A DNA stretch of 64,000 nucleotides from Pseudomonas sp. Irchel s3f7 (GCF_900187615.1 NZ_FYDO01000015.1:1-64000), one strand, 5' to 3'; positions 1 to 8,558 are shown, counted from the stretch's first letter. Notes: a model not told the origin generated them from the sequence alone. Numbers and translations are program-made.

Positions 1-103
1 CTGCGACCTGAAAGACCTGCTTGGCAAGATCGACCGCCACTGTCGTACAGGCCGACACATCGGTTGAAGACAGGGACTGTTTAAGCGTCGTATTCTTTTT
101 CAT
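1..103 (-). CDS. IS110-family transposase, N-terminal fragment (cut by window edge)
   Basis: Only the first 34 residues lie in the window; the gene continues past the left edge. The fragment ends in VAVDLAKQVFQVA, where Asp25 fits the first acidic residue of the RuvC-like DEDD domain that opens IS110/IS1111 transposases. No other start is available because an in-frame stop lies about 30 nt upstream of the ATG (101-103). The start codon is touched by one arm of a perfect inverted repeat (102-113 with 167-178). The element sits just beyond the stop of the transsulfuration gene at 194 and reads in the same direction. Whether the element is complete cannot be judged here. Confidence 0.75.
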   Translation of the reverse strand, partial: MKKNTTLKQSLSSTDVSACTTVAVDLAKQVFQVA

Positions 104-178
104 GGACTCGCCCTCGCTGCCGTTGGCTTCTTAGACTGCCACCGTGGCGCATTGACGCCTCGGCGTGGGCGAGTCCAT
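102..178. repeat. 12-bp perfect inverted repeat at IS110 start
   Basis: ATGGACTCGCCC (102-113) is repeated exactly in inverse orientation at 167-178, 53 bp apart. IS1111-group elements carry short subterminal inverted repeats, which fits. However, both copies lie at the same end, upstream of the transposase. In RNA read through from the gene at 194, the two arms could pair and cover the transposase start codon. Confidence 0.6.
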
Positions 179-193
179 CCAATTACAGTGGGG

Positions 194-1372
194 TTACATC
201 CGCGCCAATGCCTGAGCCAGATCAGCCCGCAGATCGTCCACATCCTCAACCCCCACTGACAACCGCACCAACCCGTCGCCAATCCCCAGTTCGGCGCGGG
301 TGGCGGGTGGAATGGTGGCGTGGGTCATGATCGCCGGGTGTTCGATCAGGCTTTCGACGCCGCCCAGGCTTTCGGCCAAAGCGAAGATCTGCACGCTTTC
401 AAGGAAGCGCTTGGCCCCGGCCAGGTCGCTGTTGAGGTCGAGGGAGATCATCCCGCCGAAACCGCGCATTTGCCGTTGCGCCAGTTCGTGTTGCGGGTGC
501 GAGGGCAGGCCGGGGTAGTAGACCCGTGAGACTTGCGGCTGACGCTCCAGCCATTGCGCCAGCTCCTGCGCGTTGCTGCAGTGACGCTCCATGCGCAAGG
601 CCAGGGTTTTCACCCCGCGCAGGGTGAGGAACGCGTCGAACGGCCCGGCAATGGCGCCGACCGCGTTTTGCAGGAAACCCAGTCGCTCGGCCAGTTCGGC
701 GTTTTGCCCGACCACCGCAATGCCGCCGATCACGTCGGAGTGGCCGTTGAGGTATTTGGTGGTCGAGTGCAGCACGATGTCGAAGCCCAGCTCCAGCGGG
801 CGCTGGATCCACGGGCTGGCGAAGGTGTTATCGGCCACGCAGATGATGCCGCGGTCGCGGCAAGTGCGGGCGATGGCGGCGAGATCGGTGAGGCGCAACA
901 ACGGGTTGCTCGGGGTCTCGACCATGACCATCCGCGTATCGTCCTGCAACGCTGCTTCGAACGCGCCGAGGTCGGTCAGGTCGACGAAGCTGAAACGGTG
1001 CCCGGCGCTGCGTTGGCGCACCTTGTCGAACAGGCGGAAAGTCCCGCCATACAGGTCGTTGCCGGACACGACATGTGAGCCGGCATCGAGCAGTTCAAGC
1101 ACCGTGGAAATGGTCGCCAGCCCCGAAGCAAAGGCAAACCCCTGCGTGCCGCCTTCAAGATCCGCCACACAACGCTCCAGTGCCCAACGCGTCGGGTTGT
1201 GCGAGCGCCCATAGTCGAGGCCCTTGTGCACGCCGGGGCTCTGCTGCAAATACGTGGAGTTGGCGTAGATCGGCGGCATCAACGCCCCGGTCGACGGGTC
1301 CGGCGCTTGCCCGGCATGGATCACCCGGGTGGCGAAGCCCTGTGCCGGGGCGTTTTTATCCTGTTGACTCAT
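194..1372 (-). CDS. Cystathionine gamma-lyase/synthase-like PLP enzyme
   Basis: A 392-residue Cys/Met-metabolism PLP enzyme, normal length for the family. The PLP Schiff-base lysine is Lys206 in STTKYLNGHSD, with the family motifs DYGRSHNPTR near residue 55 and ADNTFASPW upstream of the lysine. Its ATG overlaps the stop of the upstream cystathionine beta-synthase-like gene by 4 nt (ATGA), so the two are probably translationally coupled. That pairing favours cystathionine gamma-lyase, acting in the cytoplasm to convert cystathionine to cysteine, 2-oxobutyrate and ammonia (reverse transsulfuration). A gamma-synthase activity cannot be excluded from sequence alone. The IS110-type element starts right after its stop, so any native terminator may be displaced. 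Confidence 0.88.
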   Translation of the reverse strand: MSQQDKNAPAQGFATRVIHAGQAPDPSTGALMPPIYANSTYLQQSPGVHKGLDYGRSHNPTRWALERCVADLEGGTQGFAFASGLATISTVLELLDAGSHVVSGNDLYGGTFRLFDKVRQRSAGHRFSFVDLTDLGAFEAALQDDTRMVMVETPSNPLLRLTDLAAIARTCRDRGIICVADNTFASPWIQRPLELGFDIVLHSTTKYLNGHSDVIGGIAVVGQNAELAERLGFLQNAVGAIAGPFDAFLTLRGVKTLALRMERHCSNAQELAQWLERQPQVSRVYYPGLPSHPQHELAQRQMRGFGGMISLDLNSDLAGAKRFLESVQIFALAESLGGVESLIEHPAIMTHATIPPATRAELGIGDGLVRLSVGVEDVDDLRADLAQALARM

Positions 1373-2745
1373 GGCAGGGATCTCCGCAAATGGTTGAGCA
1401 TGTCGGTTCGGGTGATCAGGCCGTGGAAGCCCGAAGCGTCCTTGATGATCGCCACCAGCCCGCGGCCGAGTTCGGCCTCCAGTTCCGCCAATGTGGCGTC
1501 GGGCGCCAGGGTTTGCAGTTTGTCGGTCATGGCGCTGGAGACGGTTTTGCGGAAATGCGCGGCGTCTTCGTGAACGCCCAACAGAATGTCGGATTCGTCG
1601 ATCACGCCAACCAGTTGCTGCCCGTTCACCAGCACCGGCAATTGCGACACATCGGCCAGGCGCATGCGCTGGAACGCGGTCAACAGCGTGTCATCGGGGC
1701 CGACGCTGATCACCCGGCCGTCCTCGAAGCGCCTCGCGACCACGTCGCGCAAGTCGCCGTAGTGCTTGCGTTGCAACAGGCCCTGATCGTTCATCCACTG
1801 GTCGTTGTAGACCTTCGACAGGTAACGCGTACCGGTGTCGCACACGAAACTGACCACCCGTTTCGGTTCGGTCTGTTCGCGGCAATAACGCAGCGCCGCC
1901 GCCAGCAAGGTACCGGTCGACGAGCCGCCGAGAATCCCTTCGGCACGCAGCAGTTGGCGGGCGTGATCGAAGCTTTCTTCGTCGCTGATCGAATAGGCGT
2001 GACGCACGCTGGACAGGTCGGCAATCGACGGGATGAAGTCTTCGCCAATGCCCTCAACCGCCCACGAACCGGGGGTGCCAAGGGTGCCGCTGCGGCTGTA
2101 TTCGGCCATCACCGAACCGATCGGGTCGGCCAGCACCATTTCCAGGTCCGGTTGCACGCGTTTGAAGAAACGGGTCAGCCCCGTGAGGGTACCTGCCGAG
2201 CCAACGCCGACGACGATGGCGTCCACATCATGCTGGGTTTGCGCCCAGATCTCCGGTGCGGTGCTGCATTCGTGGGCCAGCGGATTGGCGGGGTTGTTGA
2301 ACTGATCGGCGAAGAACGCATCGGGAATTTCCGCCGCCAGCCGCGCGGCGACGTCCTGGTAGTACTCGGGATGGCCCTTGCCGACATCGGAACGGGTGAT
2401 GTGCACCTCGGCCCCCATGGCTTTGAGGTGCAAGACCTTCTCGGTGGACATTTTGTCCGGCACCACCAACACCACGCGGTAGCCCTTGGCGCGACCGACC
2501 AACGCCAGGCCCAGCCCGGTGTTGCCGGCAGTGGCTTCAACAATGGTGCCGCCGGGCTTGAGGCGGCCATCGCGTTCGGCGGCATCGATCATGGCCAGGC
2601 CGATACGGTCCTTGATCGAACCGCCGGGGTTCTGGGATTCGAGTTTGAGAAACAGCGTGCAGGGACCGGTATCGAAACGGCTGACACGCACCAGTGGCGT
2701 GTTGCCGATCAGTTCGAGCACGGCGGGGCGAGAGTTGTCAGGCAT
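1369..2745 (-). CDS. Cystathionine beta-synthase-like enzyme with CBS domains
   Basis: A 458-residue fold-type II PLP enzyme. Lys45 in NPGGSIKDR is the PLP lysine, and the C-terminal part (about residues 335-455) holds a tandem pair of CBS domains. The catalytic core resembles cysteine synthase, but the CBS pair and the adjacent gamma-lyase-like gene point to cystathionine beta-synthase (serine or activated serine plus homocysteine to cystathionine). I chose the ATG at 2745 because AAGGAAG lies just upstream. A longer reading from 2802 adds 19 residues before the conserved start and has no better ribosome site. CBS domains often bind adenosyl ligands, but no ligand can be assigned here. First gene of a two-gene operon. 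Confidence 0.88.
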   Translation of the reverse strand: MPDNSRPAVLELIGNTPLVRVSRFDTGPCTLFLKLESQNPGGSIKDRIGLAMIDAAERDGRLKPGGTIVEATAGNTGLGLALVGRAKGYRVVLVVPDKMSTEKVLHLKAMGAEVHITRSDVGKGHPEYYQDVAARLAAEIPDAFFADQFNNPANPLAHECSTAPEIWAQTQHDVDAIVVGVGSAGTLTGLTRFFKRVQPDLEMVLADPIGSVMAEYSRSGTLGTPGSWAVEGIGEDFIPSIADLSSVRHAYSISDEESFDHARQLLRAEGILGGSSTGTLLAAALRYCREQTEPKRVVSFVCDTGTRYLSKVYNDQWMNDQGLLQRKHYGDLRDVVARRFEDGRVISVGPDDTLLTAFQRMRLADVSQLPVLVNGQQLVGVIDESDILLGVHEDAAHFRKTVSSAMTDKLQTLAPDATLAELEAELGRGLVAIIKDASGFHGLITRTDMLNHLRRSLP

Positions 2746-3064
2746 GTCGTCACTTCCTTGCGCAAATTCGCACTGGGTGGACATCGACCGGCGCTGTGCC
2801 ATCAGGCGTCAATCGCCGGCATTGCATCGCTAGGACCATAGGCCGGGATCAGCCCACCCGCAACCTTGCACAGCCGACCGGTCGCCTCGACGCTTTTTCC
2901 TCGCCAGCGACCACAAAAAACATAATTTCGCTAATCCCCGGCTCCGAACAGAATGCGACCAACACCCTCGCACCGATAGCCGCAGCAGAAGAACAACAGT
3001 GATCAGAATCGAGGCGGCAGCCATGACCGGCCTGAATCAAACTACCTTTCAGAAGTGCACAGCC
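2746..3064. other. Divergent intergenic region
   Basis: About 320 bp between the cystathionine beta-synthase-like gene (left, minus) and the flavoprotein operon (right, plus). It must hold both promoters. I see no convincing -35/-10 pair, sigma-54 element or operator, and no credible gene. Confidence 0.5.
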
Positions 3065-4384
3065 ATGACAGTAGACAAGACCGAAATTGATACGCTTGTA
3101 GTGGGTGCCGGCCAGGCCGGCGTGGCCGTGAGTGAGCACCTGAGCAAACTCGGTGTGCCGCACCTCGTTCTGGAGCGCAATCGTATTGCCGAAGCCTGGC
3201 GCACGGGTCGCTGGGATTCGCTGGTGGCCAACGGTCCGGCCTGGCACGACCGCTTCCCGGGGCTGGAATTCGAGGGTCTGGACCCGGATGCCTTCGCCGG
3301 GAAAGAGCAGGTGGCTGAGTACTTCGAAGCCTATGCCCGCCAGTTCAACGCGCCGATCCGCACCGGTGTTGAGGTGAAGAAAGTCGAGCGCAACGCCGAT
3401 CGTCCAGGCTTCACCGTTGAAACGTCCGATGGCGTGATCGAAGCCCGACATGTGGTGGTCGCCACCGGTCCGTTCCAGCGTCCTGCCATTCCGCCGATTG
3501 CTCCCGAAATCGCCGGCATCACCCAGATTCACTCCGCTCAGTACTACAATCCGCAGCAACTCGCCGAGGGCGCAGTGCTGGTGGTCGGCTCCGGTTCTTC
3601 AGGCGTGCAGATTGCCGATGAATTGCAACGATCCGGCAAGCAGGTCTACCTGTCGGTGGGCGCCCATGATCGTCCGCCGCGTGCCTACCGCAACCGCGAT
3701 TTCTGCTGGTGGCTGGGCGTGCTGGGGGAGTGGGATGCCGAAGCCATGCAGCCCGGCAAAGAACACGTGACCATTGCCGTAAGCGGTGCCCGTGGCGGTC
3801 ACACCGTGGACTTCCGCCGCCTGGCGCATCAGGGCATGACGCTGGTCGGCCTGACCCAGTCGTTCGACGGCGCTGTGGTGAGTTTCGAAGACAACCTCGC
3901 CGACAACATCCGTCGTGGCGATGAAAATTACCTCGCACTGCTCGACAAGGCCGACGCTTATATCCAGCGCAACGGCCTGGACCTGCCGCTGGAACCCGAA
4001 GCCCGCGCCATGCTGGCGGATCCGGACTGCGTAACCCATCCGATCCTTGAACTGGATCTGCTCAAGGCCGGCGTCACCACGATCATCTGGGCCACCGGTT
4101 TTTCCACCGATTACAGCTGGCTGAAGGTCGATGCCTTCAAGGACAACGGCAAACCGCAGCACCAGCGTGGCGTGTCGGCCGAGCCGGGGGTGTATTTCGT
4201 CGGGTTGCCTTGGCAGTCCCGCCGCGGCTCCGCGTTCATCTGGGGCGTCTGGCACGACGCCAAGCACATCGCCGATCACATCGTTAAACAGCGCACCTAT
4301 CTCAACTATCGGGATGCGACCCAGCGCGAAGCCGAAGCCGCCCGTGCACCTCTTCAGAAAGCCAGCCTCATGGGAGTTCTTTGA
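3065..4384 (+). CDS. FMO/YUCCA-like flavin-dependent monooxygenase
   Basis: A 439-residue flavoprotein with two dinucleotide-binding motifs: GAGQAG at residues 14-19 for FAD and GSGSSG at 175-180 for NAD(P)H. IHSAQYYNP lies between them and resembles the FMO-type signature. Length and layout fit single-component flavin monooxygenases that oxidise nitrogen, sulfur or carbon centres. The ATG at 3065 puts the FAD motif 14 residues from the start. An in-frame ATG at 3023 with a GAGGCGG-like ribosome site is a real alternative. It leads an operon with a RidA paralogue (TGATG overlap), DUF1028 and M20 genes, so the substrate is probably an amine or amide-derived compound. The substrate is unknown. 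Confidence 0.8.
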   Translation: MTVDKTEIDTLVVGAGQAGVAVSEHLSKLGVPHLVLERNRIAEAWRTGRWDSLVANGPAWHDRFPGLEFEGLDPDAFAGKEQVAEYFEAYARQFNAPIRTGVEVKKVERNADRPGFTVETSDGVIEARHVVVATGPFQRPAIPPIAPEIAGITQIHSAQYYNPQQLAEGAVLVVGSGSSGVQIADELQRSGKQVYLSVGAHDRPPRAYRNRDFCWWLGVLGEWDAEAMQPGKEHVTIAVSGARGGHTVDFRRLAHQGMTLVGLTQSFDGAVVSFEDNLADNIRRGDENYLALLDKADAYIQRNGLDLPLEPEARAMLADPDCVTHPILELDLLKAGVTTIIWATGFSTDYSWLKVDAFKDNGKPQHQRGVSAEPGVYFVGLPWQSRRGSAFIWGVWHDAKHIADHIVKQRTYLNYRDATQREAEAARAPLQKASLMGVL

Positions 4385-4794
4385 TGCCTACTCATACCCG
4401 CATCCGCATGTTCAACACCAAAGACACCTACCCGAACCAGACGCTGGACAACGATTTGTGCCAGGCCGTGCGCGCCGGTAACACGGTGTATGTGCGTGGT
4501 CAGGTCGGCACCGATTTCAACGGTCAGTTGGTCGGCCTCGGCGATCCGCGCGCCCAGGCCGAGCAGGCCATGCGCAACGTCAAGCAACTGCTGGAAGAGG
4601 CGGGCAGTGACCTGAGCCACATCGTCAAGACCACCACTTACCTGACAGACCCGCGTTATCGCGAGCCGGTGTACCAGGAAGTCGGCAAGTGGCTCAAAGG
4701 CGTGTTCCCGATTTCCACCGGGCTGGTGGTCAGCGCCCTTGGCCAGCCGCAGTGGCTGATGGAAATCGACGTGATCGCTGTCATCCCTGAATAA
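4384..4794 (+). CDS. RidA/YjgF-family protein lacking the catalytic arginine
   Basis: A 136-residue RidA/UK114-family protein. Classical RidA hydrolyses enamine/imine intermediates and needs an arginine in the FPARS motif. Here the equivalent stretch is FPISTG, so Ser stands where Arg is expected, which places it with the Arg-less Rid subfamilies rather than with RidA proper. Its ATG overlaps the upstream stop (TGATG) and 10 nt separate it from the DUF1028 gene, so it is part of the same transcript. The likely role is in a dedicated catabolic pathway, acting on a reactive intermediate or aldehyde/imine made by the flavoprotein. The exact reaction is unknown. Confidence 0.85.
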   Translation: MPTHTRIRMFNTKDTYPNQTLDNDLCQAVRAGNTVYVRGQVGTDFNGQLVGLGDPRAQAEQAMRNVKQLLEEAGSDLSHIVKTTTYLTDPRYREPVYQEVGKWLKGVFPISTGLVVSALGQPQWLMEIDVIAVIPE

Positions 4795-4804
4795 GGAATT
4801 CGCC

Positions 4805-5479
4805 ATGACTTTTTCCATCGTGGGTCGCTGCCCCGAGACCGGGCAGCTGGGCATTGCCATCAGTTCGTCGAGTATCGCCGTCGGTGCGCGTTGCCCGTGG
4901 TTGCGGGCCGGTGTCGGCGCGGTGTCGAGCCAGAACATCACGCTGCCGGCCCTCGGCCCGCAGATCCTCGATGAACTGGCCAACGGTTCGGCGCCGCATC
5001 AGGCGCTGGACCACTCGTTGACGCGTAACGGCTACAGCCAGTATCGGCAGGTGGCGGTGGTCGATGCCCAAGGTCGCACGGCGGTGTTCAGTGGCAACCA
5101 TGCACTGGGCATCAACAACGCCGTGGCCGGTGATCAATGCGTGGCGGCCGGAAACTTGCTGACCAACAGCGGGGTGATCGAAGCCATGGTCGCGGCGTTC
5201 GAAAGCAGCGAAGGGTGCCTCGCGACTCGCTTGATGAACGCCTTGCAGGCCGGGCAAGACGCTGGCGGTGAAGCGGGCGAGGTGCACTCGGCGGCCATGT
5301 CGGTGGTCGGTGACCTGACCTGGCCGATCGTCGATCTGCGGGTGGACTGGGCCGAAGAAAATCCGATCGGCGAGTTGGGCAAACTGTGGCAAGCCTACGA
5401 ACCGCAACTTCAGGATTACCTGACCCGCGCCCTCAACCCGACCCTGGCGCCTGCGTATGGAGTGCCCGGCGATGAGTGA
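4805..5479 (+). CDS. DUF1028 family protein
   Basis: A 224-residue protein with the DUF1028 start FSIVGRCPETGQLGIAISS and the following GVGAVSSQN segment. DUF1028 proteins have an Ntn-hydrolase-like fold and recur beside RidA paralogues and peptidases, but their reaction is not established to my knowledge. It has a clear ribosome site (AAGGAATTC before ATG). Its end overlaps the next gene, whose ATG lies 3 nt before the TGA, implying coupled translation. From context it may hydrolyse an amide or lactam intermediate; this is inference. Confidence 0.85.
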   Translation: MTFSIVGRCPETGQLGIAISSSSIAVGARCPWLRAGVGAVSSQNITLPALGPQILDELANGSAPHQALDHSLTRNGYSQYRQVAVVDAQGRTAVFSGNHALGINNAVAGDQCVAAGNLLTNSGVIEAMVAAFESSEGCLATRLMNALQAGQDAGGEAGEVHSAAMSVVGDLTWPIVDLRVDWAEENPIGELGKLWQAYEPQLQDYLTRALNPTLAPAYGVPGDE

Positions 5480-6641
5480 GTTGCGTAGCCGCGCCCTGCT
5501 CGAAACGTTGATCGGGTTTGCCACGGTCAGCCGTGATTCGAACCTGGCGCTGATCGAGTTCGTGCGCGACTACCTGCACGGCCTCGGCGTGGAGTGCGAA
5601 CTGATCTACAACGCCGAGCGGACCAAGGCCAATCTGTTGGCCACGGTCGGCCCGCGTGTGGCGGGCGGCATCGTGCTGTCGGGGCACACCGACGTGGTGC
5701 CGGTGGACGGTCAGGCGTGGACGGTCGAACCGTTCTGCCTGAGCGAGGCGGACGGCAAGCTGTACGGGCGTGGCACGGCGGACATGAAAGGTTATCTGGC
5801 CTGTGTTTTGGCGGCGGTGCCGGTGTTTCTTTCCAGCCCTTTGAAGCGCCCGGTGCATTTGGCGTTTTCCTATGACGAAGAGGTCGGTTGCCTCGGCGTT
5901 CGCGGCTTGCTGGACGTTTTACCCCGACGTATTCCGGCACCCGCGCTGTGCCTGATCGGCGAACCCACCGAGCTCAAACCGGTGCTAGGTCATAAAGGCA
6001 AACTGGCAATGCGTTGCCACGTCCACGGTGCGCCGTGCCATTCGGCCTACGCGCCTTATGGAGTGAACGCCATCGAGCAGGCTGCACGGCTGATCGGTCG
6101 GTTGGGTGAAATCGGCGCGCGCCTGGCGCAGCCACAAATGCATGACCATCGCTTCGATCCGGCGTTCTCGACCGTGCAGGTCGGGGTCATTCAGGGCGGC
6201 ACGGCGCTGAACATCGTTCCCGCCGATTGCCGTTTCGATTTCGAGATCCGCGCCTTGCCGGACTTCGCCCCGCAAGTGGTCGTCGATGAACTGAAGGACT
6301 ACGCCGAGCAGGCATTGCTTCCGGCCATGCAGGCTGTGGACTCCGATACCGGTATTCGCTTTGAAAAAATCTCCGCTTATCCTGGCCTGGCGACACCCGC
6401 CGACAGCGCGGCTGCCCGGCTGATTACCGAGCTGTGCGGCAGTGACGAATTCAGCACCGTGGCCTTTGGGACGGAAGGCGGGCTGTTCGATCAGGCCGGC
6501 ATTCCTTCGGTGGTCTGCGGTCCCGGCAGCATGGACCAGGGGCACAAGCCTGATGAATTTGTCAGCGTCGAACAGATGGCGGCCTGTGACCGCCTGATGG
6601 ATCGCCTGGCGGCGTATTTGAGTGAGCAAAACGACTGGTAA
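5472..6641 (+). CDS. argE: M20-family deacylase, acetylornithine deacetylase-like
   Basis: A 389-residue M20 metallohydrolase of ArgE type. Visible metal and catalytic motifs are SGHTDVVPVDG (metal His and nearby Asp), GRGTADMKG (bridging Asp), DEEVG (catalytic Glu and metal Glu), IGEPTEL (metal site) and GHKPDEFV (C-terminal His). I used the ATG at 5472 because it gives the ATGAGTGA overlap with the upstream stop. The usual ArgE reaction removes acetyl from N-acetylornithine. In this operon, with a flavin monooxygenase, Arg-less RidA and DUF1028, it more likely deacylates a pathway-specific N-acyl amino acid. The family is certain, the substrate is not. Confidence 0.8.
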   Translation: MSELRSRALLETLIGFATVSRDSNLALIEFVRDYLHGLGVECELIYNAERTKANLLATVGPRVAGGIVLSGHTDVVPVDGQAWTVEPFCLSEADGKLYGRGTADMKGYLACVLAAVPVFLSSPLKRPVHLAFSYDEEVGCLGVRGLLDVLPRRIPAPALCLIGEPTELKPVLGHKGKLAMRCHVHGAPCHSAYAPYGVNAIEQAARLIGRLGEIGARLAQPQMHDHRFDPAFSTVQVGVIQGGTALNIVPADCRFDFEIRALPDFAPQVVVDELKDYAEQALLPAMQAVDSDTGIRFEKISAYPGLATPADSAAARLITELCGSDEFSTVAFGTEGGLFDQAGIPSVVCGPGSMDQGHKPDEFVSVEQMAACDRLMDRLAAYLSEQNDW

Positions 6642-6674
6642 CAACGCTTCAACGCCTGGGCTGCGCCGCATAAC

Positions 6675-7010
6675 CCCTGTAGGAGCGAGCCTGCTCGCGA
6701 TGAGGCCATCAGCTCCAGCATCTTCGCGGGCAGGTCCACCGCCATCGCTAGCAGGCTAGCTCCCACAGTTGATCTCCGCATGCCGTAGATCCCCTGTAGG
6801 AGCGGGCTTGCCCGCGATGAGGCCATCAGCTCCAACATCCTTGTGGGCTGATACACCGCCATCGCGAGCAAGCTCGCTCCCACAGTTGATCTCCGCATGC
6901 CGTAGATCCCTTGTAGGAGCGGGCTTGCCCGCGATGAGGCCGTCAGCTCCAGCATCTTCGTGGGCTGATACGCCGCCATCGCGGGCAGGCCCATTCCCAC
7001 CCAGCGGTTT
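6675..7010. repeat. Three tandem 117-bp REP/BIME units
   Basis: Three copies start with CTGTAGGAGCG or TTGTAGGAGCG at about 6677, 6794 and 6911, giving an exact 117-bp period. Each unit holds a left arm reading GTAGGAGC..GCTTGCCCGCGATG and an inverted right arm near its end (..GAGCAAGCTCGCTCCCAC), with a shared spacer between. The third unit decays after about 7005. The unit length is a multiple of three, which keeps reading frames open across the array and creates spurious ORFs on both strands. REP pairs of this type are common in Pseudomonas intergenic DNA; three regular tandem units are less usual. They separate the M20 gene from the diguanylate cyclase. Confidence 0.9.
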
Positions 7011-7128
7011 CGGTGCCGGATCCATCAATCGGATTGAATTGTGGCAAGTCAGGATGGCCGTTTGTCGGGCGTATGGTTATGCTCAACGCATTTTCCATTT
7101 GCCAATGATTAACAACCACAGTGAAACC

Positions 7129-8169
7129 ATGAGCCAATCCGAGACGCGTGCGACTGTTCTAGCGCTGTATCCAGAAGACTCCCGCGAGGCGGCGGCATTG
7201 CTCAAGCAGGCAGTGCCGCTGATGGTTCGTCACAATATTCCGCCCAACCCGGTGCATTACGCGCTTTGGTACACCTACAGCAAAGGCCAGGAGCCGGAGC
7301 TCAATCGCCATCTGGACCGGGTGGTCAACGATTTCGACTATTTCCCGCCGGAGTCTGCCACCAAGCTGTTTCGTGAATACATCATCCGCGACGAACTGGC
7401 GGACGCCCGCTCCGGGCAACAGGAAGCGATCAATCTGGTCGACGACATGGAGCGTGATGTATCCCGAAGCGTAAAGGGCAGCCGTCACTTTCAGGCCAGC
7501 CTTGACCAATACCTGCAAATGCTTGAAGAGCCAGCCAGCGAGCGCTTGCCGAGCATCCTGATCCAGTTGCAACAGAGCACTCGACTCATGCAGGGCCAGC
7601 AAGAGCACTTCCTCACGCAATTGCAGTCTGCGCAGCATGAAATCAAAACCCTGCGCGACAAGCTCGAACGTGCGCAACTGGCGGCGACGCTGGATGGCCT
7701 GACCGAACTGTTCAACCGCACCACGTTCAACCGCAAGCTGGAGCAGGCGTTCGGCAACGCGCCGAAGGGCGTTGCGCTGGTCATACTGGATATCGACCAC
7801 TTCAAGCAGTTCAACGATCAGTACGGCCATCCGCTGGGCGACCGTGTTCTGCAGCATGTCGCCCAGGTGCTGCGCGATTCACTGCCAGCCGAGGCGATTG
7901 CGGCGCGGTACGGTGGCGAGGAGTTCTGCGTGGTGCTCAAGGACTGCCCGGATCTGGACAGCGCGGCGGCTTTCGCCGAGCGGTTGCGCTTGAAGATCCA
8001 GTCGCTGCGGGTCAAGGCCCGAGGCACCGACACCGTGCTGGACACCATCACCGCGTCATTCGGCGTGGCCCACGCTCAACCCGGCGACACCCCGGAAAGC
8101 CTGCTGACCCGCGCCGATGATGCGCTGTACCAGGCCAAGCGCAACGGGCGCAATCAAGTACGCCACTAG
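7129..8169 (+). CDS. GGDEF-domain diguanylate cyclase
   Basis: A 346-residue cytoplasmic-looking protein with no membrane segment. Residues 1-185 form an alpha-helical sensory or dimerisation region with a coiled-coil-like stretch just before the catalytic domain. The GGDEF domain begins at ATLDGLTELFNR (about residue 185), and its active-site loop is RYGGEEF near residue 262, a form compatible with making c-di-GMP from two GTP. The upstream I-site position reads PAEA instead of RxxD, so classical product inhibition is probably absent. An ATG at 7105 would add eight residues. Longer extensions run into REP repeats and are rejected. It converges with the cupin gene at 8183. Confidence 0.88.
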   Translation: MSQSETRATVLALYPEDSREAAALLKQAVPLMVRHNIPPNPVHYALWYTYSKGQEPELNRHLDRVVNDFDYFPPESATKLFREYIIRDELADARSGQQEAINLVDDMERDVSRSVKGSRHFQASLDQYLQMLEEPASERLPSILIQLQQSTRLMQGQQEHFLTQLQSAQHEIKTLRDKLERAQLAATLDGLTELFNRTTFNRKLEQAFGNAPKGVALVILDIDHFKQFNDQYGHPLGDRVLQHVAQVLRDSLPAEAIAARYGGEEFCVVLKDCPDLDSAAAFAERLRLKIQSLRVKARGTDTVLDTITASFGVAHAQPGDTPESLLTRADDALYQAKRNGRNQVRH

Positions 8170-8182
8170 CCTGACTGACCCG

Positions 8183-8545
8183 TTACCCGAGAATGAAATA
8201 CACCTTGCGCACAGGCGTGAGGTTTTCCCACATGCCATTGAAACCACTGGCAACCACAAACGAATCGCCTGCTGTGAAGGTGCGGCTGACACCCTCGACG
8301 TCGGTCAGGCGCACCGTGCCTTCGAGAATGTGGCAGAGCTCGTCGTAATCGCACTGACAACGCTCCAGATGCGGCCCGGCCTCCCAGATACCGGCGACCG
8401 CGTTTTTATCAGGTCGAACAAAATGCCGCCAACTGCTGCTGCGATAAGGCGCATCGACCACGGCCGGGTCGTTGATCTCGGTTTCACGGGGCGCAAGGTC
8501 AGGGTTGGCGAAGTCGATGACGTGCCGGGGCAGGGCTGTGGACAT
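8183..8545 (-). CDS. Cupin_3 (DUF861) family protein
   Basis: A 120-residue single-domain cupin of the ureidoglycine-aminohydrolase-like Cupin_3 family, with the motif YDELCHILEG followed by a TAGDSFVV turn. Start at 8545 follows a good ribosome site (GGAGACC) and leaves 13 nt after the upstream flavin oxidase stop, so it is the last gene of the leftward arm of the 8-21 kb cluster. Two relatives with the same DE(L/F)CHFL core lie in the rightward arm (17715 and 18211). Members of this family often accompany amine oxidation genes. Neither enzymatic activity nor a ligand can be assigned. Confidence 0.8.
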   Translation of the reverse strand: MSTALPRHVIDFANPDLAPRETEINDPAVVDAPYRSSSWRHFVRPDKNAVAGIWEAGPHLERCQCDYDELCHILEGTVRLTDVEGVSRTFTAGDSFVVASGFNGMWENLTPVRKVYFILG

Positions 8546-8558
8546 GGTGGTCTCCGGA

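Noticed and set aside
1075..2841. 588-codon plus-strand ORF
   Set aside because: Antisense to both transsulfuration genes; no recognisable domain, explained by high GC.
6491..7000. 170-codon minus-strand ORF with three repeated segments
   Set aside because: It is the translation of the 117-bp REP array, whose length is a multiple of three; the rest is antisense to the M20 gene. No ribosome site.
6769..7128. N-terminal extension of the diguanylate cyclase
   Set aside because: The added residues are REP sequence; the conserved domain begins after 7129.
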